DNA of 55,587 nt from Gnetum montanum (GCA_015680685.1 MNCI01009586.1:154330-209916); one strand, 5' to 3'; counted from the stretch's first letter, positions 32,001-44,841 are shown. A program made the numbers and translations. Notes: generated from the sequence alone by a model not told the origin.

Positions 32001-35000
32001 ATTAGTATTAACACTAGTTCAAGGCCCAAGGTGGGGACAGAAAATGTTATCTTTCATTAGTAAGAGACCTTGTAAGCACATTTTATGTTGCAACTTTTAA
32101 GCTTATATCTAGATTCACTCCTAGCTCATTCCTTCTCATAAGTATCATATGCCTTGTTGAGACAAGGTTATGATTTTTCAATCTATGCCAACATGGTCTA
32201 AATGTTTGTTGGGTTAATATATATTTTCCTTATCATTTTAATTTTTCACAATAATTTTCCAACTACTTGGATTGTTGGGTTAGTATTAGTTTGGTTAGAC
32301 TTCCTATACTCCTCAAGATATTTCTATCCCCTTGAGGATACTAACTTTGGCAATGTAACTAATGACTTGCTAGGGGTTATTGATTTATGTCTAGATATAA
32401 GGCTACCATATTTACTTAATGTTAAGGACCAAGATTAATTGTAATTCCTAACCATTGGATTGTTAGACATGATTAATTGGTTTAGGTCATAGGCGTACTG
32501 GGACATGATTTAAACTATCACCTAGTTATCAGCTATTTGGATGATCAATTTGACATCACCATTAGATTAAAAAGGCTAAAAAATATTAGAAACACCTATT
32601 TAAATGTTAGAAATGGACATATTATGGTTGACTTATGCTAAATTTATCTCTCAAGGTTCTTAAGGCATGAATTAAGGTCAAGGATTAAAAACCAATTTTT
32701 GGAATTTTGTACAATAAATTTAACTTCGCCATTGCATTTGAGAGACTAAGATCTAATGAAAATAACACTTTTTTCCATAAGAAAGGCTTATAGGATCAAA
32801 AGCTATGGGCTTCTAAAGTTCAAATTTTGGACATAAATTTTAAGAATTCTCAAGAGCTTTCTAAGAGGCCACTCATCCCAATATTATTTCAAGACTAGTG
32901 TGCTTAATTGCAAGGTTTTTATCTCACCTTCTATTAAACAACCAATTTGATTGAGTTTGTAAAAGTTGATTACATTCATATATTTAAATTTAAAACCAAA
33001 ATTTTTATTATTAATTAATGTACTTTTTGAATTTGATTGCACCAGTAAATAGGAACTTGCAGTACAAGTGGACATAGACTAGTAGGAATCTAGGATGCAT
33101 ATGAATGTTAATCATAGGAATCTAGGGTGATAGTAGATACTAATTAGTAGAGACTTGGAGTGCTCTTTCTATTCTTGGACATCACAAGTTTGAAAATATT
33201 GAAAAATTGTTTAGCGAGGGTTTCAATAAGAGACAGGAATTAGGCATAAGCAAGGGTAGGGATAGTTAGGAAAATCAAGCACATGTGATACACACAAAAT
33301 TAATGGCAGTCTAACAACAAGAAAGTGGCACAAAATGAAGTTGGGAAGTAGAAAGTGACATGTTGCAAGTGGCAGATGAAGAATGAGGGTAGCTATGGAT
33401 CATGAAGGAGGATCCAATTACTGCAACTGGGCATAATGTAGGAGCGTGGGTCAAAGTTGTGCTACAATGCAATCCCTATCATACATAACCAATGATTTTT
33501 TATTTATTTAAAATTTTAAACCATTCATAAATTTTATTATGGAATAAATCACAACCAAGTCTCATGACCTAGTGACTAATTAAAAGTAGATTAAGACATT
33601 GGATTTTCAAGTTGGAGGTAAGGGGTTTAACTCCCAATCCTAGATTTTGTAATATAATTAAGTTTAAAATTTATTATCTTTAAAATTTTAATTTTATTCA
33701 AGGAATTCTTTACAATTTTTTTTTGAAATGATGATATCTCCTAAATCATAAGTCTAATAGAGACAAAATTGTAACTATTAGAATTGTCTCATCAAGCACT
33801 ACTCATTGGACAAGTTTTTGTACTAAGTTAAATTTTTGAGATTTTAATATACTAAAGTACTCTATTTTTATTAAATTAGCCTTAATAATTAATGTATGAG
33901 TGACATGAAAGCTTTTAAGTGACTTATGTTCAATTATAAATGATAAGTAAACTTGATGAATAAGATAAGGATTATCAACTTAGGTTGGTTGTCTCTATAG
34001 AAGGAGTTACTAGGGTTGAAGATCTTGTTATTTTCTAACTAGTGTTGATTTTCTGACCAACTCTTTTCTAATGACCCTTACTAGTTAAGTAGGGGTTAGA
34101 GGTCTTATAAACATCTTAACTTCCTTATGTTTATAAATGATTAAAATTGAAATAAGTGTATATAAATGGTTGGGATTTAGAGGCCAAGGAAAAGTAAGAT
34201 ACATAATAAGGCAATGTCCTAGAAGCTCATAGTAGAGACATAGGGATAATCTTAGTTAATTAGAAAAAATTTAATATTACTACAAGATGGGTAAAAGTTA
34301 CCTAGATCAATGTTATCTTGTCTTACTAAAGGCTTTCACAATTAATGTAACTAGTCAAAACTGATTGAACTTTGGTCATAGATATTCATGAAAGTTTCTA
34401 AGAAGGCATCTTCTTAATTTCTTGGTTCATCTTGAACATGATACACATCTAGCAATGGTTCGTGATTCTTCCTAGATTGTGGCTTATGGTTCATCATTGG
34501 ATTATAGTTAGTCCTTGATTTTAATTGGCACTAGGTTATTTTTTTTATACCAATTGGAACATCTCATGCTTAGATGTCATGGAAAATGCCAAATATATAT
34601 ATAATTTAACATTATGCAAAAAGAATATGAAAGAAAAATTACAGAATGAACTAGAAAGAATGCTTTATTACTGTAGAAATAATGTATTTGGATCATTTTT
34701 AGGGCTTCTTGTGATTATCTTCCTTCATCATCTATCATTTAAAGCCAACCCAACACTACCACCATGATTATACTACACCTAACTAGAAGGAATGACCAGT
34801 CACCTTCTTGTTCCACTTCACTTAACACATGTTACTTGCCTTTACTAACTCTGTAATTCTATGCTAGCATAGCCTCTTATTTCTAGGTATAAATACCTTA
34901 GGTCAAACCCCCAAAGCTCATCTTGAGAGACATGCTTGTTATTACAACATGCTCTATTAGTTCTCATTACAATAGTTACATCATTTGTTATAAAGAAATA

Positions 35001-35034
35001 TCATGTTTGTTATAGAATGCCTCCATTTGAGAAT
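29075..35034. other. AT-rich spacer with old unassigned repeats
   Basis: No complete gene or element. Noted: words of the CATGACC/TAACCATGA type repeated at 29480-29960; a TTTAAAGTCCCACACT-like promoter word on the minus strand near 30630, typical of some plant LTRs but unpaired; coding-like minus-strand translation at 31140-31480 (SKLLEIFPKEEVKEQDE) without a known family; and a tRNA-like segment at 33562-33645. Confidence 0.4.
33562..33645 (+). repeat. Possible tRNA-derived (SINE-like) fragment
   Basis: CATGACCTAGTGACTAATTA resembles a pol III box A region. GAGGTAAGGGGTTTAACTCCC, 60 nt later, resembles a box B (GGTTCAANTCC). No poly(A) tail or target duplication is visible, and no functional tRNA fold is claimed. 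Confidence 0.25.
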
Positions 35035-36130
35035 GGGGACATGATAGTTGGTATATACTTAAAAAGATCAACTAAGAGTTCTTTAGGATGTTCATGAAGG
35101 ACCTTGAAATCACTATTATGCTAGAAGACATACAACCATCAAAAGTTTTATGACAAGATACTTTTGGTCATTGCTCTTCAAAGGTGAGCATTGATTTTTC
35201 AAATCTTACAAAAGATATCAACGAGATGGTGGAGTAACAACCAAGTTTGAAGATCCTCAATAGTGGATCAAATAGTTGGAACCATTTGATTTATAGGGAA
35301 TTTACTTTATGGGTCCCATCACACCCATGTCAAATGAAAAGTCATATATTTACTACTAGTATTGTGCACTATACTAAGTGGGTAGAATTTGTTGTAGTAT
35401 CAAATTACATGATAGCTACAACTACCAACTTCTTTTAGAAACAGATGGTAAATAGGTTTGATGTACCTATGGTACTAATTTCTAATAACGATACCCATTC
35501 CACAGGTGCTACTTTTAAAAAATTAATGCAATGTTTTGGGGTGGAGTACAAATTCATAGCACCTTATCCCCCTAGGTAAATGATTAAGTCATAATAACTA
35601 ATAGAGAAATTACACCCATATTTACAAGGACTATTGGAAAGTATAGTTAAGATTGAAGGATGAAACTATATGATGTTGTATGAACTTATCTCTTCACATG
35701 GAGATCCCCTATAGGATATCCTTCTTATGAATTGGTGTATGTTAAGTTTCCTATTCAAATAGAACTTCGTACATTAAACATTATGTGTGAAGTTCATCTT
35801 GATCTTAGTCTAGCATAAAAATAACATTTGATAAACCTCAATCTATTAGATGAAAACTAGAGGGTATCATTGATGTTAAATGAGGTTCATAAAGGGCATA
35901 ATAAAAAATGGTATGATGCTAATAGTATACATGTAGAATTCAAACGAAGCAATAAGATACTATACTAGAACCCAAATACTGTGTCATAATACACTAAGTT
36001 CAAATGCTTTGAAAAGGGTCCTATATCAACCACTCCATATTCAAGTCTAGTGCCTAGAAAATATACCAACTTGATTTCCCCCATATTCTTATCCTAGTTA
36101 AAATCCAATAAGTTAAGCTATTCAAGAATA
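35035..36130 (+). pseudogene. pol: E3 integrase remnant
   Basis: Aligns with E1 from just before the zinc finger. KDQLRVL and DVHEGP replace E1 EDQLRVL and DAHEGP. Next come RYFWSLLF, RDGGVTTKFEDPQ and [19 protein letters not shown], in which the first catalytic Asp has become Tyr. The second block (ISDNGTHF in E1) survives only as diverged DNA. SYELVYVKFPIQIELRTLNI and VHLDLSLA correspond to the E1 C-terminal half. Many stops and frameshifts. Nothing upstream of 35035 matches the rest of pol, so the element is truncated or interrupted there. Confidence 0.8.
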
Positions 36131-37560
36131 CCCAGGTAACCACAAGTCCATCTCAACCTTTGCTACTATCAACACCTAATTCGTTTTTGTATCTCCACCA
36201 TGAACCTTAGTCATGAGGAAGATACCCATTTTGATTAAGAACTTTTTGAGGTTGTTTTGTTACTTTTTTCTTTTAAAATTTTTATCTTGATTTTTTAATT
36301 CCTTTTTATTTTTTAGTTATTTCCTACTTTTCTATTTCTTAATATGTTTTACATTTATTGATATTTTTGCTTTATTGCATTTTTTTCATTTTATTTAGTC
36401 AAATTTCTTATGTTTTGTGGACAAGATTTTATATTATGTTAATAAAGTTGTTAATTTTTTGCAACAAGAAACTCTGTTATGGAAATTTTATCCTATGTTA
36501 CCTAGTCATTGAACAAATAATTTCACATAAAAATGAGACCACAACATCCATCCCTACAATTTCATTAATAAGAGATCCTTACCATGGAAATAATGTGGTT
36601 CTTATCACATTCAAAACTAAAATTAACCCATGGTTATCGATGCTTAAGGGAAGGATGAAGAACCAATAAGGGTGAATAAGAATGTGACATAAAGGGGATT
36701 AGCTAATTTCTAGGATCTTCACCCTTAGTCCCATGGGCCCCATGTTGATACATTACCACTCATGTTTCTAATTATTTTAGAAAATATTATTTGAGAATAA
36801 CTGTTTCCTTTTTATGTCACTATAAAGGCATGTAATCCATGACTAAAGATAATCATATTGTAAGGCTGAAAAATAATTAATTAATAAATACAAAATTATT
36901 CTTGGGTACCACTGATAAGACATATGACCTATATCTGAAGGTAGGATACTTCCAAGAATTTCATAGTCCCTTGGACTAGTTCCATTAAATGACTAAATGG
37001 ATATGTGATCCATGCCTGAAGATGCTCCTCTAACTAATGGCCAAGGTTCATAACTTGAACATTAATGATTAATTAATTATTTTTAATAATGTAAAGTATA
37101 TTTTCTAACTTTTTCTTGTTAAGTGTCGTTGTTCTAAATATAGTGATCCATTGATCTCATGGTGGTGGACGTATTATGACAAAATGTGATGGCACTAGTA
37201 AGAGGATGAACTTGGTTTGGAATCTAAATAGATGGGTAAGATGATCATTTTAATCATGCACCACATACAAGATCCATTATAATCATGGTAAGAAACCTCA
37301 TGTATGAATTCCTTTATCCTTTCTAAAACCAACTCACCTCATTACTATGTTATAATTATGATTTTATGATTTCTTTTAGCATAGTGTATGATTCTAACTA
37401 TGATAATTGTGTGTTGATTATATTCACATTTAATTTCTTAGGTACCCACTAACACCTATTGAAGTGGTTATGCAAGGGAACTATATGCAAGAGCCTGCTT
37501 CATGAAGGACCCACTTATATAACTTTTGGGGGATCAAACCAATGACCAATTCAACACATC
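36131..37560 (+). other. E3 3' noncoding remnant
   Basis: It begins with the integrase C-terminal relic and a T-rich tract (36240-36420) equivalent to E1 13556-13640. It reaches the stem-bounded motif at 37467-37523. No PPT or LTR follows at the expected distance, so the 3' end is lost. Confidence 0.55.
37467..37523 (+). promoter_or_regulatory. Conserved stem-bounded motif, E3 copy
   Basis: GTTATGCAAG and CTTATATAAC pair at nine of ten positions (one G-U, one mismatch). They enclose CAAGAGCCTGCTTCATGAAG and GACCCA, as in the other elements. Confidence 0.5.
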
Positions 37561-39734
37561 CTAGGAACATAATGAAAAGCTTCTCTATCTTTATGCATCA
37601 TTGTAAGGCCCACTTCTCCTTATTTTCATTTACTTTTAGGTGTAAATATTTCCAAACACTTCAATTCATAGCCAATTGTCAAGCTTAAAATTGCATCAAA
37701 TTCATGATTTTAAAATATCTTAGAGGATTTTTGAATCTCATGATAGGCCTAATAGTCCTTTTAAGGCTTAGAATCCTTTAATAGACCTAAATTAAAATTT
37801 CAAAACCCTTATAAATCCTTATAAATCAAAACTGGTCTTAAATAGGCCATGTCATCATAGTTGCATCAATGTAATGGACTTCATTGACATAACTTCATCA
37901 ACAAAGCATTATCAGAATGATAAAAAAAAAGTCTATAAATATTATTGAATCCTTGCCTGTTTTTGCATCATTTTTTTCCAATGCTTGAGGAGTTTTTGTC
38001 TATGTTCTAAGCATAGTGCTTTCAAATTGTCATAACTTGTGATCTATACCTTCAATTGAACTCATTTAAAAGCTTGTTAGCTTCCAAAGTTGAGATCAAC
38101 ATTTTGGGAACCTCAAAATGTGAATCTAAAAGCTTTTCAAATACATCAAGTTTTAAATATCTAAGGTAACTAATGATAAAAGTAGTCAAAACTAACCAAC
38201 AATTAGATGATTTAGTCACTTTAGAACCTCTAAAATGTCAAACTACAATCACCTAGATCTTTAAATGCTAAGATTTTTTTGAAATAGAACTAAATCCAAA
38301 AGCTAATGAAAGATATAAAATATTTATAAATATATTTTAACACTTAACAATTGATATTAGGGATGTTTTTAGATGGTGCCTAATTGCATTTCAAAGATAA
38401 GTGATCCATCATAACCATTTGAAAAAAAAACCCTAGGTGAATTAGATGAGGATGAATACAAGGGCAAAAAATCCAATAGTAAGAATTCCATGCAATAAGA
38501 CTAGCAAGGAAAGACTCCAAACTATAATTCATTAGAAAAATTTATATTCTTTAAATAGGATAGTTCATGCAAGGAAAAACACCTCAAAAAGAACTAATTT
38601 ATAGGTGACCCTTACAGATGCTTACTTGTTGAAAATCAAGGAAAACGTGGTTTATGAATCTATTCTTCCATAGCATAACTTTGGATTGTTCCTAGAGTTT
38701 TCTCCTCATGATTCAGAGTGGTACTTATGAAAGATCCACCTCTTTTCAAATAATCATTAGAAGCACATGATTTTTAATATTCAAGATATCACTATGGCCT
38801 ACTTTGTAGATGTCATTGTTGAAGTTGTAGGAATTCCAAACATGGAAACTCAAGTTGATGAGGTATCTACATGTTTAAATGCAAAAATCAAGGAGTGTTC
38901 ACAAATGACCTATAATATTAATAATAAAGAACATAATGCCTTGATCCAAGCAAAAAAGATCTCCTGCAAGATAGTGATGCATCACATCAATTCAATGATA
39001 CACCTAAGAGAAGTTACATCCTTCTTTTCTAAAATATGTGTAGCCCTTAGTTGATGATTTCTAGGGAACCTATCTCAACTCATCTTTCTAGAAATTAAAA
39101 GAACATTCACAAAGAATGAGGTTATCAGGAAGACACTTTGATTTCCATGCTTGATATAACAATCCATGTTTTTAATTCCCTAACATTTTCCTTCTAGCAT
39201 TATCCAACTTCATCTAAGAATTTTCCTTGGTCTTGATTCATAGCTTTTGAGATGCCTTTTGGCTAATTGTTATAATTTCATATGTCTCCTAATATACTTC
39301 TAGAGGATTTCATCTCATAACCTTGTCATAAATATTTTAAAAAAGCTCTATGTTTTTATAAATCTTGGATTTTTTATGAATATTTTATTTAAACTTTTTT
39401 CTATAAATTAATAATTCTTTTTATAAATATTCTTTTTTGAATTCTTAATTTTGGAAACTTTTAGTATCTTTTTATAAAATATGATTTTATTCAAATTTTG
39501 TATTAAAACTTGGAAACAACTAATTTCTTGGTGTTTTCTTACTAAGAACATGTTGTTAGGATGGTGGCACATGCCATGAACAAGTGGATTGATAATTTTG
39601 AAAAAATGTTATCTTTTTCTAAAAATTTCTCAAGCTTTATTCTATTTCTTTTACAATTGAACATGAACTATCTAATATCCATTGAACTCTTAGGTAGCCT
39701 TTCTAATTATTGTGGAAGTTCTCAACTGGATGTC
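37561..39734. other. Unassigned stretch containing one notable ORF
   Basis: Apart from the open frame at 38767-39054, which is described separately, I see nothing recognisable. T/A-rich low complexity dominates 39310-39500. Confidence 0.4.
38767..39054 (+). CDS. Unrecognised 95-codon ORF, helical, possibly part of an old element ORF
   Basis: I do not recognise the family. The ORF is open for 95 codons in a region where other frames are closed. Its composition is protein-like: amphipathic helices around ETQVDEVSTCLNAKIKECSQ and KKISCKIVMHHINSMIHLRE, few low-complexity runs and Met/Cys use. Its frame is blocked upstream by a stop at 38758. It lies between the E3 remnant and the solo LTR and could belong to an old retroelement. 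No splice or promoter evidence supports a host gene. Confidence 0.3.
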   Translation: MIFNIQDITMAYFVDVIVEVVGIPNMETQVDEVSTCLNAKIKECSQMTYNINNKEHNALIQAKKISCKIVMHHINSMIHLREVTSFFSKICVALS

Positions 39735-39850
39735 TGATGAGTGGCGAGGTACCCCTACACTCAACCATACAAAACGAGTGTAGCACGCGCGATCCGGTCG
39801 AACTCCACAAACTAAATGCCTACACACCCCATGGAACACTTAGGGTTAAT

Positions 39851-40374
39851 NNNNNNNNNNNNNNNNNNNNNNNNNNNNNNNNNNNNNNNNNNNNNNNNNN
39901 NNNNNNNNNNNNNNNNNNNNNNNNNNNNNNNNNNNNNNNNNNNNNNNNNNNNNNNNNNNNNNNNNNNNNNNNNNNNNNNNNNNNNNNNNNNNNNNNNNNN
40001 NNNNNNNNNNNNNNNNNNNNNNNNNNNNNNNNNNNNNNNNNNNNNNNNNNNNNNNNNNNNNNNNNNNNNNNNNNNNNNNNNNNNNNNNNNNNNNNNNNNN
40101 NNNNNNNNNNNNNNNNNNNNNNNNNNNNNNNNNNNNNNNNNNNNNNNNNNNNNNNNNNNNNNNNNNNNNNNNNNNNNNNNNNNNNNNNNNNNNNNNNNNN
40201 NNNNNNNNNNNNNNNNNNNNNNNNNNNNNNNNNNNNNNNNNNNNNNNNNNNNNNNNNNNNNNNNNNNNNNNNNNNNNNNNNNNNNNNNNNNNNNNNNNNN
40301 NNNNNNNNNNNNNNNNNNNNNNNNNNNNNNNNNNNNNNNNNNNNNNNNNNNNNNNNNNNNNNNNNNNNNNNNNN
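39851..40374. other. Assembly gap (524 Ns) inside the solo LTR
   Basis: Only about 220 bp should be missing if the LTR is as long as that of E6 (826 bp), because 605 bp are present. The gap length is probably nominal or hides extra DNA. Confidence 0.9.
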
Positions 40375-40770
40375 AATTCGTACTCATCCCGCATTCTAGG
40401 AGTTGAGGGTGAGAGAGACTAATCGCGATGAGCAGCCAATTCCTTGACTAGCCGTACACATTCGTCAATGCTCGTAATCAAGTCGTACTCATGCCGTGCT
40501 AATGCAGGTAATAAATAATAGGTAAGAAATAATAGGTAATAAATAACAAATAATAAATCCTAGTCCATGCACTACAAGGTTTATCCACAAAGCTCATCTT
40601 TATTTCCGTACACAACTTGCGTTCAAGTACAAAGCTGCTCGAATAAAGATTCGTTCACTCGGGGACTCCTACTGCAGGCACATGGAAAATATTCTATCTC
40701 TGGAGTGATCAATTTGCTAGAGTTTCCCTACTTTAAGCCTAGGATGGGAAATAAAGGGAGTGTCGCCTCT

Positions 40771-40854
40771 TATTTATAGATTTGACGATGGACCACGACA
40801 TCGCAGCGAACGACGCGATATCGCGTACACGATATCGTGGCTCATGCGAATCGC
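40771..40854 (-). promoter_or_regulatory. Solo LTR U3: TATA box and palindrome cluster
   Basis: CGCGATATCGCG (40814-40825), CACGATATCGTG (40828-40839) and GCGAATCGC (40846-40854) lie between the LTR start and the TATA box (40771-40778). Confidence 0.6.
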
Positions 40855-40868
40855 ATCTCATCAATGTC

Positions 40869-42920
40869 TTATTATAAACTATCATTTCTATATTGACTTG
40901 GAAACCCTAGAATTATGTATAGAGATAGGGTTTTGTTATACATGAATTCTTTATCCATTTGTGATAGTCAATCTCTCTTAGTAGTGATATAAATATTGTA
41001 TTGGTGTCTTTGTAGATTTGAAATTATGGGTTGTAGGTCCTCATAACTTGCAAAGGTAGAGCAACCAATTCCATGCTTAATCACCTTGTAATGATCTTAA
41101 AGTTTTTTTATTGCCTTTGTAATTTCTTACACTTATAGTTATTTATGTAATTATAACTCTTATAACATTTATGTTGTAATTTCAGTATTGTTTTATGCTT
41201 ACTTTCAAATTTCCCTATATTTTCCAATGTAACTTGATGGCATTTCTTGTTACCATAACTTGTGTTATGTTTACTATAACTCATGTTGAAGGTATCAACA
41301 AAGAGAATGGATCATGGTAAGGTCATGGCACCTAACCATGATGGAATCATGCGTTGTGGTCCGATAGGAACTTAAAACATAAGTTAAGGTGTACATTCCC
41401 TAAGTTATGAAATATATAATGACTCATGGTAAGATCATGATTAGGAAAAAATTAGTCATGATGAATTCTACACATAATGGTAGCATTGTGATCTCCACCA
41501 CGACCTAACTATGAGTCATGGTTAATCTTTTTCTTCTAACCATGATTCATTGTCAACTTATGATCTCCATTTTTGTCAATTTCATGTCAATTTTATATCC
41601 TCTAGACCATCAATGGCCTTTGGTACCTTGTTTTATGCAATTTCTTATGATTTGACTCCTTAATTATGGATTATACTAGGATCAATGAGTAGGAATTGTA
41701 GGGAGTCTGGGTTGATTTCTAGCACTTAAGCCATGTTGCCTATGATTGTACCCCAAGTGGCCTAGAGCATGCATTAATGGGTAGACATTGTGGAGGATGT
41801 GACTAGCTACCATACTTGCTCCATGGTACATGTGATTATGCTTGGGCTATGATAATAAACAAGCATTGAGAGAGAGAGGTGACTATTTAGCCAATCAGTG
41901 CCTATGCACATCACTTATGATTGCTCATGTGGATGATTCTTTAAATTTATGATTCAAAATAATAGAAGTAGATAAACATAATAGTTGTTTCTAGAGTTGA
42001 TTCATTCAAGATAGATGAGGTAAGGTTAACTAATTCTTGAGTAGGATCACTGACAACATCTAAAATATGTGAGACCATTTTGGCCTACATAGTCATTGAG
42101 GATAGTCAATTTCTAGAGAAATTTTGGTTACTTTATTTTCTTGACATTCTATGACTATCATGATTTTTGATATTGATCATGGACCAAGGTTGTTGGTTCT
42201 ACTAGAAGGTTTATGACCCTTCATTCATGTTTGTATGTAGATTCAAGTGGCAAGAACTAGGAGCTTGGTGGCTATTACAGCATGATCAATGTAGTTTTTT
42301 CCCTTATTTTCATATTTAGTTTTCTTTTGAAATATTATGTACTAATGGATATGATGTAATGAAATTCATGTAACAATGAATGTTGATGTTAATTTCTTTC
42401 AAATCATGGATTATGTTAAGACTTATGAGATTTGGTTTATGATTATGAAATCTATGTTTATGGCACTCCAATGCAGATTTTTTGTTTATACCATGTGTTT
42501 TCATATTTTAGTTTTATAATATTTATGATCAATTTTTTCTTAAGTAATAAGCATTATGACATCACATGACCTAAGTATTAAGATTTATGTAATTTAATCA
42601 TTGATATTTCTAAGTTAAATTTCTAGATGTAACACCTAATTAAAAGACTTTACAAAAGGGGGATCACCCACTATGTGAACAATACACTCAAAGGGGCTCT
42701 AACTACATCATGGAATGAAATCATAAAAGTTAAACTAGTTCTAAGGATTCAAGAGGAGTTTCTACCTTCACTTAGTACTAATGGTACAACAACAAGCTCT
42801 TCTATAATAGATATCTAATCTACCCCAACTACTACCATCCCAACTTCCAAAACCACAAGTACAAAGGTAAGCATGAGTGCACTAATAACTAGTCGATAAG
42901 CACATGTGGGTGATTTTGAT
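40869..42920. other. AT-rich spacer, possible relic of the element that hosts E4
   Basis: No recognisable domain. 41230-41600 is rich in CATGGT/ACCATGA words, like 29480-29960. 42640-42840 translates on the plus strand as THYVNNTLKGALTTSWNEII followed by a Ser/Thr-rich tail. It could be an old retroelement reading frame but matches nothing I know. Confidence 0.35.
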
Positions 42921-43925
42921 TGATGAGTGGTAGGTACCCCTACACCCAACCATATGAATCACAAGCATTCACGCACAATTTGGTTTAATGTCATGGATGG
43001 GACTAGTTGTGGCATCCAAATTATTAAGCATTGATCATAGGATGTTGTCTTCCCACTTGGACTAGTAGTAGCTTTGTCATATATGGTTTAGTCCAAAGTA
43101 AGACATATGATAATTGATGTTTTTAGGCTCATTTTAGTCCTAGCGATAAACATAATTGGGAATGAAATTTAATCCTAAGTCTAAGTAATGACGGTAATGT
43201 AAATCTACTCTAGCCTAGAGTAAAGAGCATCTGGCCCTAGCTTATTGTACATGTCTTGGGCTCATCTAACCATTACTAGATTACCAAATGTTATGCTACT
43301 TGGTGAACCAAGTAATAAGACTACTAGGATCACCAAACAATTACACTTAAATGCTCAAAACTAGTTGTATTCATTTTGCTTTACTAAAGAACAAGTTAAG
43401 CAAAATACTTGGAAATGTAAATGATTAAACTAAGAAAACAATAAAAACTATGTCAAGTAAATTAAAAAAACTAAGTGGATGTTGTAATGATGAAAAGAAA
43501 TCTCAATCTTTTCTTTTGGACATTAACTATGCCCAAGTACATTTCACTTAAATAAAGATTCCATATACTTGCTCAACACCACACTATGGGCATTCACTCT
43601 ATCACTAAAACTATGAAACAAAACTGCAAGTAAGGATGGAATGAAACTTATGTGGATCTATGTAGCTAAGTGTTGTATTTATAGGCTATGCACATCCTAT
43701 GATATTGTATCTACGATGACATAGCATGTGTTACAATCTTGAATATATGACATCATGGATATGATATCATAAGTTGAAAAAAATTAACTTTATCAAATAG
43801 ATGCGATGTAGCATCTATGATGTAGCTGCCAACTAAGATGCACAAATAGGAATGCTATAATGTTGATGTGATGTAGTATCTATGACATAACATCTACAAT
43901 ATCTTATCCAATTGATGATTCATCA
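42921..43925 (-). repeat. E4 3' LTR
   Basis: Element sense begins TGATGAATCATC at 43925 and ends CCACTCATCA at 42921. TATA at 43676-43683 (TATTTATA on plus). U3 of about 240 bp is rich in GATATC/GATGTAGCATC-type words, for example TATGATATCATA at 43760-43771. Confidence 0.88.
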
Positions 43926-43965
43926 TACCCCCAAAATTAACCAAAAACTCATCCTAGAGTTAATA
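43926..43965 (-). other. E4 polypurine tract region
   Basis: In element sense, AGGATGAGTTTTTGGTTAAT then TTTGGGGGTA directly precedes the LTR, matching the E1 layout. Confidence 0.7.
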
Positions 43966-44797
43966 GGATAGGACCAGACTTTCTTTAAAAAATTGGAAAG
44001 GTACAAGATTATTGACTGACTCTAACTACTGAATGACTCTAAGTACCATAGTGGTGTATACAAAAAATGACACAGTTATATGACAAAAAAAAATTTTGAA
44101 GTGGCTAGATGTAGTTTGTATTTTAGGTGGTTGTGGCTCTTCCATTAGCTTCTTTCCTTTGTCATTAGGCTTCTGGAAAGTTTCTCCTTTTCTTTCCTTG
44201 TCTTCTTTTTTCATATGTCCTCTCTAGTGTGTATGATAGAAGACTACTTCAATTTTAACTATTGCATTGGCCTCATTATTTTTCCAAAATTGGCATGTTT
44301 CTCCTAAGTTTGATTCTCCATTGTTGGTTGGTATGGACCATAATGGAGATGCTTTGAGTTGCATCCTTACAACTTCCAAGTTATGAAGGTCATCCTTCTA
44401 GTATCCTCTTCAGAACCATCTACAATCAATCAAGAGTATAGGATTACTAAAATGTATTCATTAGTGATTAATTATTCATAATCCTTCTCGTACTCTTGGT
44501 TAGATCAAGTTCTTATCATCTTATGATTCCAAAGTTAGAAAATTCTTCAAAAATGGAATCCCTTAGGTGTTATATTATCTAGTTACTTATGACTTTATTA
44601 TCATTTTCTTGCTTATTATGGCCTAAAATAATTGGTAAGGTCTATTAGAAGTATGATCTAAATCTTTATGGCCTTAGTTTGATTGATTAATGTTAAGATT
44701 CCTATTATTTCTTTGTACTTACCCTTTATAGTATCTTCTAATGTTAAGAATTTTTTGCTCAAATTTTCAAATTTTTGCTTGTATCATGCAATTTACA

Positions 44798-44841
44798 CCC
44801 CCATCCCCTACCACACCCACCCTGCACACACCCCCCCCCCC
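44798..44841 (-). promoter_or_regulatory. Potential G-quadruplex in E4 (element sense)
   Basis: The minus strand carries runs of 11, 3, 3, 4 and 5 G. GGGTGGGTGTGGTAGGGGAT then GGGGG fits the quadruplex pattern with loops of 1, 7 and 2 nt. It lies about 870 nt before the 3' LTR, comparable to the E2 tract. Confidence 0.6.

Larger units (their letters stand above)
39735..40863 (-). repeat. Solo LTR of the E1/E6 type with perfect target duplication
   Basis: In element sense it begins TGATGAGATGCG at 40863 and ends GCCACTCATCA at 39735. It is flanked on both sides by ATGTC (39730-39734 and 40864-40868). No internal sequence or PBS follows, so it is the product of LTR-LTR recombination. The middle is replaced by Ns (39851-40374). 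TATA box on plus TATTTATA at 40771-40778. Confidence 0.85.

Noticed and set aside
32202-32438. Hydrophobic 78-codon ORF as a membrane protein gene
   Set aside because: Isolated AT-rich open stretch, no family match, promoter or neighbouring exon.
36358-36669. 103-codon ORF in the E3 remnant
   Set aside because: Spans the T-rich noncoding tract; composition explains it.
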